Positions 7,507-16,859 of a DNA stretch of 64,000 bases are shown piece by piece (within the stretch, counting starts at the first letter, position 1; each line of letters begins with the position of its first letter). This DNA comes from Marinobacterium ramblicola (GTDB lineage Bacteria > Pseudomonadota > Gammaproteobacteria > Pseudomonadales > Balneatricaceae). Under the pieces are notes generated by a model. The model did not search any database. It was not told the origin of the DNA and worked only from the letters and a program-made list of their open reading frames with translations. The position numbers and the translations under genes were made by a program. The stretch spans positions 1-64,000 of the forward strand of contig NZ_JAHREP010000012.1 in assembly GCF_019084545.1 (NCBI RefSeq), read 5' to 3'.

Positions 7507-9416
7507 CGGCTTGCCGCAGTCAATCCGATCTCGCGTACGGCTCGGTAGTCGGCTTCGCTTTCCACCGACTCCGCGAGGATGTTGACATTGAGCAGCTCGC
7601 CCAGCTCCTTCATCGCCTCGACCAGACGACGTTTCTCCGCATCGCTGCCGATATTTTCGGTGTAGATCCGTGCCAGACGGATATAGTCGAGGCGGAACTG
7701 CTTGACATCGTCCATTGATATGAAGCGGCTCTCGAAACGCTTGAGGATGATCCGTGCGCCATTGCGGTGGATGAAGTCGATAAAGCTGGAGAAGGATTTG
7801 ATGTCACGGGTCGCGCCATAGGCGGTGACGCTAAACACCAGATGCCGGGCGACATCCTTGTTCTCCTGCAACAGCGTATACAGTTCGGAACGGAACTCGT
7901 TGCTGGCCAGGGCGGTGAAGGAGACGTTGACCGCGATATCGTGCTCGATCTGCTCGCGGCGGATCCGCTCGATCACCTGCTGTACGATGTGCAGATCGAA
8001 CTCCAGGATGCGGCCCAGATTCTCGGCGACCGAGATGAAGGTGCCGATCGGCAGTGCATCACCCTTCTCATCCAGGACCCTGGACATCGCTTCCTCGAGT
8101 ACCAGTTTATCCAGTTCGCCATCGGCAAGGCTGTACGCTTTTATACCGTAGTCGATCTCGACCCGTTTATGGTCAACGATCTCGCCGACGAGTCGCTTCC
8201 ATTCATCCATACTGCGGGTATTGGCGCTGTACTGGGTGATGGCGAAGCTATTCTGCCCGATCAGGCGGGCCTTCTCGTAGGCTTCGGTGGCTGCTGATAC
8301 CAGCTCGGCGGTGGTGCCCTGCGGGTCGAAGGCAACTGCGCCGATATGGGCAACGCTCTCCTTGTCGTATGCTTTACCCAGATCTGCCAGCCGCTTCAAA
8401 ATCGCCTGACAGAGCTGCTCGGCGCTGCTCTGGTTCTGACAATCAGCGATCAGAATGAACTCGGAGCCGACGATACGGTAGAGGAAGTCACCGGCGACGC
8501 CTTGTTCCTTGAGCGCGGTACGGGTTTCATGAACGAACTGCCTGATGAAGGTGTCGACCTTGTCCGAACTCAATGTGGCCGCCAGCTTGCCCAGTTCGTC
8601 GATGCGGATGATGAACAGGTAGCCCTGCTGGCGTGCCATGAAGCGCTCTTTCATATCGGTTTCGAAGGTGGCGCGGGTCTCCAGCCCGGTCAACTCGTCG
8701 ATGCGCAGGCGCTTGCCGGTCTCCTCCAGCCGATTGTTCAGGTTGGTGATCACCTTCTCGATCTTGCCTGACATCAGGTTCATCGAGTGCGCCACGTTAC
8801 GGATCTCGGTGGTCCAGGGCAGTTTGTCGATGGTGGCAAAATGACCGTCGGCGATGCTCAGGGCCAGCTTTTCGATGCGGCCCAGCGGGCTCAATACGAA
8901 GCGAATCAGAATGAACAGCAGCGCGATGAACACAACCAAACTGATAGCCGCGAATGTCAGCGAGTCCTTGGCTTGTTGCCAGAGTTTCAGATAGCCGAGT
9001 CCCGGATGGATGGTGACGTAGACGGTGCCGCCGACAACCCAGCCGCCATCGATCTCCGAGTCTGCGGTTACCGTGTTCATCGGCAGCAGCTCGGTGAACC
9101 ACTGGGGTACCTCTTCAAAGGTCTTGGGGTTGGTTCGGCGTACCAGCTCTTTGCCATCCATATTTTCCAGCAGGATCTCGAGATAGTAGCCGCGGTCGAA
9201 GATGGTGTTCACCATCGTCGCCAGGATGGTGTCATCCTCATCGAGAATATAGGGGCTCAGAGACAGACCGAGAGAGGTGGCGGTATCCTGGGCGTGGACC
9301 TCCGACTCCACCTGCAGGTAGTCGCGGATGTTGGTCAGGCTGGTATAGAAGTTGATCGCGAAGATGGCCAGGAACATGGCCGAGATCAAGAGCATCAGCT
9401 GCTTGGACAGCGTCAT
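7503..9416 (-). CDS. lapD: LapD, inside-out c-di-GMP receptor controlling LapG
   Basis: A 637-aa inner-membrane receptor. TM1 covers about 5-25, the periplasmic output domain 26-152, TM2 153-173, then HAMP, a GGDEF-like domain (about 230-390) and an EAL-like domain (about 400-637). Both catalytic domains are degenerate: GGDEF is replaced by VGSEF, and the EAL signature by a sequence around DYGIKAYSL. This is the expected state of a binder that does not turn over c-di-GMP. W126 in GGWVVGG corresponds to the LapD tryptophan that docks LapG. When c-di-GMP is high LapD should sequester LapG and keep the adhesins on the surface. Length and order match P. fluorescens LapD (about 648 aa). Confidence 0.94.
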   Translation of the reverse strand: MTLSKQLMLLISAMFLAIFAINFYTSLTNIRDYLQVESEVHAQDTATSLGLSLSPYILDEDDTILATMVNTIFDRGYYLEILLENMDGKELVRRTNPKTFEEVPQWFTELLPMNTVTADSEIDGGWVVGGTVYVTIHPGLGYLKLWQQAKDSLTFAAISLVVFIALLFILIRFVLSPLGRIEKLALSIADGHFATIDKLPWTTEIRNVAHSMNLMSGKIEKVITNLNNRLEETGKRLRIDELTGLETRATFETDMKERFMARQQGYLFIIRIDELGKLAATLSSDKVDTFIRQFVHETRTALKEQGVAGDFLYRIVGSEFILIADCQNQSSAEQLCQAILKRLADLGKAYDKESVAHIGAVAFDPQGTTAELVSAATEAYEKARLIGQNSFAITQYSANTRSMDEWKRLVGEIVDHKRVEIDYGIKAYSLADGELDKLVLEEAMSRVLDEKGDALPIGTFISVAENLGRILEFDLHIVQQVIERIRREQIEHDIAVNVSFTALASNEFRSELYTLLQENKDVARHLVFSVTAYGATRDIKSFSSFIDFIHRNGARIILKRFESRFISMDDVKQFRLDYIRLARIYTENIGSDAEKRRLVEAMKELGELLNVNILAESVESEADYRAVREIGLTAASR

Positions 9417-9559
9417 CGAAAGACTCCCTTTTCAAAAACGGCCCGTTAGCCGACCCAGTTCTGCCCCGATTAGTCAGGCAAGAAAAACTCTAGCATGCCG
9501 GGATGACGGAGCGATCTCCGTTCACCCTGCTTATCGGGTCAGTTTAGGCGAAAAGGGAC

Positions 9560-9826
9560 TCAATCGTCATCATCCTCGTCGTCATCTTCATCCATGACGC
9601 GGATGATCTTGCGGTATATCTCAACCCGATCACCGTCGCTGAGCTTGGTGTCCAGCTTGCTCAGCTTGCCGAACACACCTACTTTTTGGGTTTTGAGGTT
9701 GATCTCCGGGAAGCGCTGCAGAATACCGGATTCGACAATGGCGTCCTCGACCGTCGCATCCTCGCTGAGGGTCAGCTGGGTCCACTCCTGTTTCTGTTTG
9801 CCGGAGTACGCAACTGCGACCTTCAT
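9560..9826 (-). CDS. rnfH: RnfH family protein
   Basis: An 88-aa ubiquitin-fold (RnfH/UPF0125) protein ending in a run of aspartates (MDEDDDEDDDD). In nitrogen fixers rnfH closes the rnf operon. It is thought to help assembly or function of the Rnf complex, though its mechanism is not established. A longer reading frame extends upstream, but it runs inside rnfE. The ATG at 9824-9826 overlaps the rnfE stop, and the family N-terminus MKVAVAYSG starts there. Confidence 0.88.
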   Translation of the reverse strand: MKVAVAYSGKQKQEWTQLTLSEDATVEDAIVESGILQRFPEINLKTQKVGVFGKLSKLDTKLSDGDRVEIYRKIIRVMDEDDDEDDDD

Positions 9827-10524
9827 AGCGCACCCTCCATCCTGGTGTTGTTGCCGGAAAGTTCGACGGCAGCGCTCTCCCGTGCGGCGAGCATGCGGTC
9901 GACCACCCGCTTGCCGGCCAGCATCAGGCCGAGGCAGATAAAACCTCCGGGGGGCAGGATCAGCAACAGCGTGCCGCCGTAGTCGGGGAATACCTCCAGC
10001 TCGATCAGTGACGCCCACTGGCCGAGCAGCAACGAGGCATCGGCAAACAGAGTGCCGGCGCCGAAAAACTCGCGCATGGCGCCGAGCAGTACCAGTACCC
10101 AGGTAAAACCCAGGCCCATGGCGAAACCATCAAGCATCGACGGCGCCACCAGGTTTTTCGACGCGAAGCTCTCGACCCGACCAAGGATGGCACAGTTGGT
10201 TACGATCAGCGGGATAAACAGCCCCAATACCTTGTACAGTTCGTGCATCCAGGCATTGAGGAACATGTCGACCATGGTCACCATGGCGGCGATCAATACG
10301 ATAAATACCGGGATGCGCACCTGAGGTGTGATGATGCCCCTGAGCATCGACACCAGCAGGTTGGAGAACACCATTACCACCAGCGTGGCCAGCCCCATGC
10401 CGAGACCGTTACTGGCCGTGGTGGTGACCGCCATCAGCGGGCAGAGTGCCAGCATCTGGCTCAGTACGACGTTGTTGTGCCAGAGGCCTTCGCTCCAGAT
10501 CTCTTTGTAGGATGGACCGCTCAT
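9823..10524 (-). CDS. rnfE: RnfE, Rnf electron transport complex subunit
   Basis: A 233-aa integral membrane protein of the RnfA/RnfE (NqrD/E-like) family with about six hydrophobic segments, including the paired LCPLMAVTTTASNGLGMG and VTNCAILGR signatures. Each signature holds a Cys of the type that coordinates the intramembrane iron centre shared by RnfA and RnfE. It is part of the ion-motive ferredoxin:NAD oxidoreductase which, in diazotrophs, is proposed to run in reverse and supply low-potential electrons to nitrogenase. It overlaps both rnfG and rnfH by 4 bases. Confidence 0.94.
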   Translation of the reverse strand: MSGPSYKEIWSEGLWHNNVVLSQMLALCPLMAVTTTASNGLGMGLATLVVMVFSNLLVSMLRGIITPQVRIPVFIVLIAAMVTMVDMFLNAWMHELYKVLGLFIPLIVTNCAILGRVESFASKNLVAPSMLDGFAMGLGFTWVLVLLGAMREFFGAGTLFADASLLLGQWASLIELEVFPDYGGTLLLILPPGGFICLGLMLAGKRVVDRMLAARESAAVELSGNNTRMEGAL

Positions 10525-11201
10525 GGCTGCTCCTCCGAATTGACTGCGTTCAGACCGGCAACGGCGGCCTGCAGGTGTAACTTCTGTTGCTCGAACACTT
10601 TCAAACCTTCATGCACCGCGCCAACGTAGGCACGTGGTGTAATCGTTGCACCGGTAAACTGGTCGAAGCGGCCGCCATCCTTCTTCACCGCCCAATCCTT
10701 CTCCGGAATGTTGCTCAGGGAGAAGCCGTTGAAGCCCTCGACCCAGTCATTCTTGGCGATCTCGATCTTGTCGCCGAGTCCCGGTGTCTCGGCGTGGGTG
10801 ATGGTGCGTACACCGGTCAGCTCACCATTCGCGTTGACGCCGATGATCAGCACAATGGTGCCGCTGTAGCCGCTATGGGTGATCACTTCATAGGCGGCAC
10901 CGGTGAGCTTGCCATCTCTGCTGGCCAGAAAGACGGTCGGGTCGCCGCCGAAGGGGTTACCCTCGAGCTGCGTGGTATCCTCCAGCGGATTGTTATCGTA
11001 CATCTCAACCGGCAGTACCTGACTGAGCATGGCACTGCGATCCTCTTCTAGGCGTGCCTTGATATCGTCGCGGGTACCGTGTTCGCCCATCATCAGGATG
11101 ATACTGACGATCATGGCGATACCGCCGAGTAAACCCGCCTGATAGCCGATGCCACGGGTATAGCTGGGTACCAGCGGCGTTGTCGTCATACCGTTACTCA
11201 T
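10521..11201 (-). CDS. rnfG: RnfG, covalent-FMN subunit of the Rnf complex
   Basis: A 226-aa protein with one N-terminal membrane anchor (about 20-40) and a periplasmic FMN-binding domain. The flavinylation motif FTGATITPRAYV near residue 192 fits the [ST]GATxT consensus, in which the second Thr carries FMN through a phosphoester bond. GLGDKIE near residue 140 is also typical of the family. It lies 4 bases downstream of rnfD and overlaps rnfE. Confidence 0.94.
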   Translation of the reverse strand: MSNGMTTTPLVPSYTRGIGYQAGLLGGIAMIVSIILMMGEHGTRDDIKARLEEDRSAMLSQVLPVEMYDNNPLEDTTQLEGNPFGGDPTVFLASRDGKLTGAAYEVITHSGYSGTIVLIIGVNANGELTGVRTITHAETPGLGDKIEIAKNDWVEGFNGFSLSNIPEKDWAVKKDGGRFDQFTGATITPRAYVGAVHEGLKVFEQQKLHLQAAVAGLNAVNSEEQP

Positions 11202-11205
11202 CGGC

Positions 11206-12267
11206 TTACTCCTTCGACTTCAGCGGCTTGCCGGTGTAGCTGTAGCCATAGATACGGGGGCGGAAGTAGCGGTCGATAATCGGCGTCAGTGCATTCATGA
11301 ACAGCACCGCGAAACCGACCGCCTCCGGGAAGGAGCCCCAACTGCGGATAATGAACGTAACCAGAGCGACGCCCATGCCGAACACCAGCTGCCCGTTGTG
11401 GGTTGTAGGCGAGGTCACCATATCGGTGGCGATAAAGAATGCGCCCAGCATCGCCGCACCGGTCAGCAGGTGGAAGCTGGGCGGTTCGAAGCGGTCCGGA
11501 TGCACCAGGCTGAAGATAAGCGCGAGCAGCGCCAGGGTGCCAAGCATCGACACCGGGATATGCCAGCTGATCACCCGCTTGTAGAGCAGGAACAGTCCTC
11601 CGAGCAGGATCAACAGGGCGGAGGTCTCGCCCAGGCTGCCGCGCATGGTGCCGATGAAGGCATCGCTGATAGCGAAGGCTTGGGGTATCGATTCCGTTAC
11701 CGGTATGTTCATGGTCAGGGCGGTTTTGACATGACCCAAAGCGGAGGCTCCGGTCATCGCATCCGGGATCGGCATCAGGCCGGCGGTGATCATCAGGCTA
11801 TCGACAAAGCCGGGTGCAGCGGCGCTGGTGATGGGTGCCGGATCGATCCAGGTGGTCATCTCCACCGGGAAGGAGATCAGCAGGCCGACACGGGCCAGCA
11901 TCGCCGGGTTGAACAGGTTCTGGCCCAGTCCGCCGTACAGATGCTTGCCGATCACCACCGCGAACAGGGTGCCGACGACGGCGATCCACCAGGGCGCCCA
12001 GGGCGGCAGTGTCATCGCAATCAGCCAGCCGGTCAGTAGCGCCGAGCCATCCCGGCAGGGCTTCAGTGAGCGCCCGGCCAGCTTCAGACAGGCCGCTTCA
12101 CTGCCCAATGCCGTGAGCAGGCAGAGCAGGAACAGGTTGATCGCGGGCCAACCGAACAGGTAGAGGCCGTACAGGGTTGCCGGTAGTAGTGCCACGCAGA
12201 CCAGCAACATGGTGCGCTGCACCGAGCTGCGATTATGCGCGTGGGGGGAGGAGATCAACTGAATCAT
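11206..12267 (-). CDS. rnfD: RnfD, membrane FMN-binding subunit of the Rnf complex
   Basis: A 353-aa polytopic protein of the NqrB/RnfD family with about nine or ten hydrophobic helices. The covalent FMN site appears as TGASALGHVKT near residue 172, slightly divergent from the common SGAT form but with the acceptor Thr kept. Loop motifs HLYGGLGQNLFNPAMLARV and TDMVTSPTTHNGQ are characteristic of RnfD. It overlaps rnfC by 4 bases, indicating translational coupling. Confidence 0.94.
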   Translation of the reverse strand: MIQLISSPHAHNRSSVQRTMLLVCVALLPATLYGLYLFGWPAINLFLLCLLTALGSEAACLKLAGRSLKPCRDGSALLTGWLIAMTLPPWAPWWIAVVGTLFAVVIGKHLYGGLGQNLFNPAMLARVGLLISFPVEMTTWIDPAPITSAAAPGFVDSLMITAGLMPIPDAMTGASALGHVKTALTMNIPVTESIPQAFAISDAFIGTMRGSLGETSALLILLGGLFLLYKRVISWHIPVSMLGTLALLALIFSLVHPDRFEPPSFHLLTGAAMLGAFFIATDMVTSPTTHNGQLVFGMGVALVTFIIRSWGSFPEAVGFAVLFMNALTPIIDRYFRPRIYGYSYTGKPLKSKE

Positions 12268-13823
12268 GATCCGCTTTCCTCATTGGCTGGGGCGTCAGTT
12301 GCTTCCGTTTCGGCGGCCTGCGCCTGTGTGGCTTGCGCTTGTTCCGCTTTCTGGGCCTTGGCGCGCTCTTTTGCCTCTTTAGCGGCTTTGGCTTTGGCGG
12401 CTTTCTCCGCTTTTGCCGCGGCTTTTTCAGCCTCCTCACGCTCCTTGCGTGCCTTGCGTGCTTCGGCCAGGGATTTGGTCAGCTCACCCTTGCGGCTCTG
12501 TATGCGTTGGCTGCTCAGCTCCCCCTTGGCGAACTGGAAGTAGTGCACCAGCGGAATATGCGAGGGGCAGACATAGGCGCAGGAGCCGCACAGAATGCAG
12601 TCGCGCAGGCCGAACTCCTTGGCGCCGTCGAAGTCATCGCCCTTGGCGTGGCGGGCCATCTCCAGCGGTACCAGCCCCATCGGGCAGGCGGATACACAAC
12701 TGCCGCAGCGGATACAGGGGGAGGGTTCGGTTTTGCTGATCTCCGGGTTGGCCAGCGCCAGTATGCCGCTGGCTCCCTTGGTGATCGGTACCTCGGTGGT
12801 GTGCAGAATCTGCCCCATCATCGGTCCGCCCATGACCACACGGGCCGGTGTTTGGCTGAGGCTTCCGCACTGCTCGAGCATCCAGCTCACCGGTGTGCCG
12901 AGCAGTACCTCGACATTTTGTGGCTGTTCGATGCACTGGCCGGAGACGGTGACCAAGCGTGATATCAGCGGCCGGTGTTCATACAGCGCCTGATGCACGG
13001 CATAGGCGGTGGCCACGTTATGCACCAGCGCCCCTACATCGGAGCTACGCCCGCCTGCCGGCACTTCACGGCCCATGATTGCCTGAATCAGCTGCTTGGC
13101 CGAGCCCATGGGGTAGCGGGTCGGGATCGGCTGGACCAGCACATCCGCATAGGGAGCGGCGGCCGCCGTCATCGCCGCGATCGCCTCCGGTTTGTTGTCC
13201 TCGATACCGGCCACGATCCTGTTCGCACCGATGGCACGCTGGATCAGTCGAGCCCCGGAGATGATCCCCTCACCGCGCTCGCGCATCAGCATATCGTCGC
13301 AGGTGAGATAGGGTTCGCACTCGCTGCCATTGAGGATCAGCGTATCGATCTTCTGCCGCGCGCCCGACTTAAGCTTCAGTGCGGCGGGGAAGGTGGCACC
13401 GCCCAAACCGACGATACCGGCCTGGTCGACCCGGTCGGCGATCTCGGCCGGTGTTAAGCTCATCGGATCCAACTGTTCCCCCGGCTGCAGGGACTCATCA
13501 AGACCATCGCTCTCGATGGTGATGGCGGTGGTGGTCAACTGCGAGGGGTGGGGTGCAACCACCTCGCCGATCGCGGTTACCGTGCCGGAGGTGGGCGCAT
13601 GCAGCGATGCACACACATCCTCGCCGGTCGAGGTGGCGATCAGCTGCCCCTTTTTAACCCTGTCACCTACCTTGACCACAGGTTCGGCCGGTTTGCCGGC
13701 ATGCTGACGTAGCGGCAGATGCAGCCGCGGGGGAATACCCAGCGTCCTTACTGGCTGACCGGTGCTCTGCTCCTTGCGCTCTTCCGCATGAACACCGCCA
13801 CGAATCTTGAGTTTATTGAACAT
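12264..13823 (-). CDS. rnfC: RnfC, NADH- and FMN-binding 4Fe-4S subunit of the Rnf complex
   Basis: A 519-aa cytoplasmic subunit. The N-terminal half carries the NADH/FMN Rossmann region (GLGGATFPAALKL near 138) and a SLBB-type segment. Two 4Fe-4S motifs follow: CIRCGSCVSACP (about 372) and CILCGSCAYVCP (about 411). The last 80 residues are a charged Ala/Lys/Glu-rich tail, a variable extension common in gammaproteobacterial RnfC. It is 12 bases downstream of rnfB. Confidence 0.95.
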   Translation of the reverse strand: MFNKLKIRGGVHAEERKEQSTGQPVRTLGIPPRLHLPLRQHAGKPAEPVVKVGDRVKKGQLIATSTGEDVCASLHAPTSGTVTAIGEVVAPHPSQLTTTAITIESDGLDESLQPGEQLDPMSLTPAEIADRVDQAGIVGLGGATFPAALKLKSGARQKIDTLILNGSECEPYLTCDDMLMRERGEGIISGARLIQRAIGANRIVAGIEDNKPEAIAAMTAAAAPYADVLVQPIPTRYPMGSAKQLIQAIMGREVPAGGRSSDVGALVHNVATAYAVHQALYEHRPLISRLVTVSGQCIEQPQNVEVLLGTPVSWMLEQCGSLSQTPARVVMGGPMMGQILHTTEVPITKGASGILALANPEISKTEPSPCIRCGSCVSACPMGLVPLEMARHAKGDDFDGAKEFGLRDCILCGSCAYVCPSHIPLVHYFQFAKGELSSQRIQSRKGELTKSLAEARKARKEREEAEKAAAKAEKAAKAKAAKEAKERAKAQKAEQAQATQAQAAETEATDAPANEESGS

Positions 13824-13835
13824 CGCTTATGTCAC

Positions 13836-14360
13836 TCATGCCGCTGCGGGTTTGGGCCAGTGCCAGGTATCCAGCGTCTGCTGTTCCGGGCGCATGGAGA
13901 TACAGTTCTCGGGGCAGGCGTCAGCACACTTTTCACAGCCGGTGCAGGCATCGGCAAATACCGCGTGAATCTGCTTGGTGGAGCCCAGTATGGCGTCGGT
14001 AGGACAGACGCGGTAACAGCGGCAGCAGCCGGTGCAGAGGGACTCCTCGATAACCGCGATCATCGGTTCGCTGGCCATACCGGAGAGGTCCGCGCTGATG
14101 CCGAGCCTCTCCGCCAGCGCCTGCGCCAGTGCACGCCCGCCCGGCGGGCAGCAGGTGACGGAAGCATCACCACGCACCATCGCCTCTGCAGCGCCGCCGC
14201 AACCGGCAAAACCGCACTGGCCACAGTGGGTGCCGGGGAGCATCGACTCCACCTCCTTGACGATCGGATTCTCCTCGACGGCGAACACCTTGTCGGCGTA
14301 TCCCAGCATCAGGCCCAACGCCAGACCGAGCAGCGTAAGCACAGCAACAGCAGTAATCAT
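13836..14360 (-). CDS. rnfB: RnfB, multi-iron-sulfur subunit of the Rnf complex
   Basis: A 174-aa ferredoxin-like subunit with an N-terminal membrane helix (about 1-22). It has a 4Fe-4S motif of the CGQCGFAGC type with downstream Cys (about 46-73), then two ferredoxin clusters: CTGCCRCYRVCP near 114 and CTGCEKCADACP near 143. It passes electrons between ferredoxin and the membrane subunits. The start lies within a duplicated ribosome-binding segment, described separately. Confidence 0.94.
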   Translation of the reverse strand: MITAVAVLTLLGLALGLMLGYADKVFAVEENPIVKEVESMLPGTHCGQCGFAGCGGAAEAMVRGDASVTCCPPGGRALAQALAERLGISADLSGMASEPMIAVIEESLCTGCCRCYRVCPTDAILGSTKQIHAVFADACTGCEKCADACPENCISMRPEQQTLDTWHWPKPAAA

Positions 14361-14391
14361 GATGTGACTCTCCTCATGATGTGATTCTCCT
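14358..14391 (-). repeat. Tandem duplication of the rnfB ribosome-binding and start segment
   Basis: Two adjacent 17-bp copies (14358-14374 and 14375-14391) differ at one base. On the minus strand each reads AGGAGARTCACATCATG. The proximal ATG begins rnfB. The distal ATG opens a six-codon frame (MRRVTS) whose TGA overlaps the rnfB ATG. This could be a slippage duplication or a short translated leader coupling rnfB to rnfA. Confidence 0.8.
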
Positions 14392-14405
14392 TGACCCGCG
14401 ACACC

Positions 14406-14978
14406 TCAAACGAGGCCGCCAAACCCCATGAAAATCATCGACAGCAGACCCGCTGTCACCAGACCCACCGGCGCGCCGGCAAAGGTGGCCGGAACATCCG
14501 ACAGCGCCAGCCGTTCGCGCAGGCCGGCAAAGATGATCAGTACCATCGAGAAGCCGATGGAGGCACCGAAGCCGTAGACCACACTTTCGATAAAGCTCAG
14601 TCCCTCCTGCACGTTGAGCAGCGCGACACCCAGCACCGCACAGTTGGTGGTGATCAACGGCAGAAAGATGCCCAGTGTCTGGTGCAGCAGGGGGCTGCTC
14701 TTTTTCACCATCATCTCGGTGAACTGCACCACCGCCGCGACAACGAGGATGAAGGAGATGATGCGCAGGAACTGCAGTCCCAACGGCTCAAGCAGGTAGT
14801 ACTCCATCAACCAGCTGCTGACGCAGGAGAGGGTCAGTACGAAGGTGGTGGCCAACCCCATGCCGGTGGCGGTGCTGAACTTGTTGGAGACCCCCATCAA
14901 CGGACAGAGCCCGAGGAACTTGACCAGCACCACGTTGTTTACGAGCACGGTGCCGATGAGCAGGGTGATTAATTCCAT
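14406..14978 (-). CDS. rnfA: RnfA, Rnf electron transport complex subunit
   Basis: A 190-aa membrane protein of the RnfA/NqrE family with about six helices. It has the twin signatures [20 protein letters not shown] (near 15) and [13 protein letters not shown] (near 107), whose Cys residues are those expected to hold the intramembrane iron centre with RnfE. It is the first gene of rnfABCDGEH. ATG 14978 is preferred because GGAGG lies 10 bases upstream and the family begins [13 protein letters not shown] at 14987 would add three residues. Transcription should start near 15016 from the sigma-54 promoter at 15027-15042. Confidence 0.94.
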   Translation of the reverse strand: MELITLLIGTVLVNNVVLVKFLGLCPLMGVSNKFSTATGMGLATTFVLTLSCVSSWLMEYYLLEPLGLQFLRIISFILVVAAVVQFTEMMVKKSSPLLHQTLGIFLPLITTNCAVLGVALLNVQEGLSFIESVVYGFGASIGFSMVLIIFAGLRERLALSDVPATFAGAPVGLVTAGLLSMIFMGFGGLV

Positions 14979-15026
14979 GGTGCGCAAACCTCCGGAAATG
15001 CCGCAACTGGATGTCTGAGCGGGAAT

Positions 15027-15042
15027 TGCACCAACTATGCCA
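15027..15042 (-). promoter_or_regulatory. Sigma-54 promoter of the rnfABCDGEH operon
   Basis: On the minus strand: TGGCATAGTTGGTGCA. It has the invariant GG-N10-GC geometry of RpoN promoters (consensus TGGCAC-N5-TTGCA). It lies 49 bases upstream of the rnfA ATG, with three NifA sites upstream at 15086-15160. Confidence 0.8.
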
Positions 15043-15085
15043 TTGGTAAGTTATTGAAATTAAAGGATGTCGTGGGCTGGGTGGC

Positions 15086-15101
15086 TGTGTGAATGATGAC
15101 A
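15086..15101. promoter_or_regulatory. NifA upstream activator site 1
   Basis: A perfect TGT-N10-ACA (TGT at 15086, ACA ending at 15101). It lies about 75 bases upstream of the expected rnf transcription start and about 145 upstream of the nifL start, within reach of both promoters. Confidence 0.75.
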
Positions 15102-15102
15102 T

Positions 15103-15118
15103 TGTGGGTTTTGTGACA
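15103..15118. promoter_or_regulatory. NifA upstream activator site 2
   Basis: A second perfect TGT-N10-ACA, one base after site 1, so the two half-site pairs are offset by 17 bp. It lies between the rnf and nifLA sigma-54 promoters. Confidence 0.72.
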
Positions 15119-15144
15119 GATCGGTGCAGGGCTGCACTCTTATG

Positions 15145-15160
15145 TGTCATCAATCCGACA
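15145..15160. promoter_or_regulatory. NifA upstream activator site 3
   Basis: A third perfect TGT-N10-ACA, centred about 88 bases upstream of the expected nifL transcription start. That is the usual distance for NifA-bound DNA looping to a sigma-54 promoter. Confidence 0.75.
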
Positions 15161-15212
15161 TTATCCTCTCATTATGTGTGGAATTGCCTTTATATAAGGC
15201 TGTTTCTGTCTG

Positions 15213-15228
15213 TGGCGCAGTAATTGCT
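15213..15228 (+). promoter_or_regulatory. Sigma-54 promoter of nifLA
   Basis: TGGCGCAGTAATTGCT matches the RpoN consensus with GG-N10-GC and an intact TTGC. Transcription would begin near 15240, about 26 bases before the nifL ATG. With NifA sites upstream, nifLA is predicted to be autoregulated or also NtrC-activated; no NtrC-type inverted GCAC/GTGC site was found. Confidence 0.82.
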
Positions 15229-15253
15229 AATCCTGGTTATCCCCGTCATCTGA

Positions 15254-16849
<1,596 letters not shown>

Positions 16850-16859
16850 GGAGGTGATG

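Noticed and set aside
15124-15137. GTGCA-GGGC-TGCAC palindrome as an NtrC site for nifLA
   Set aside because: NtrC sites have the half-sites in the opposite order (TGCAC ... GTGCA). It remains an unexplained palindrome between the NifA sites.
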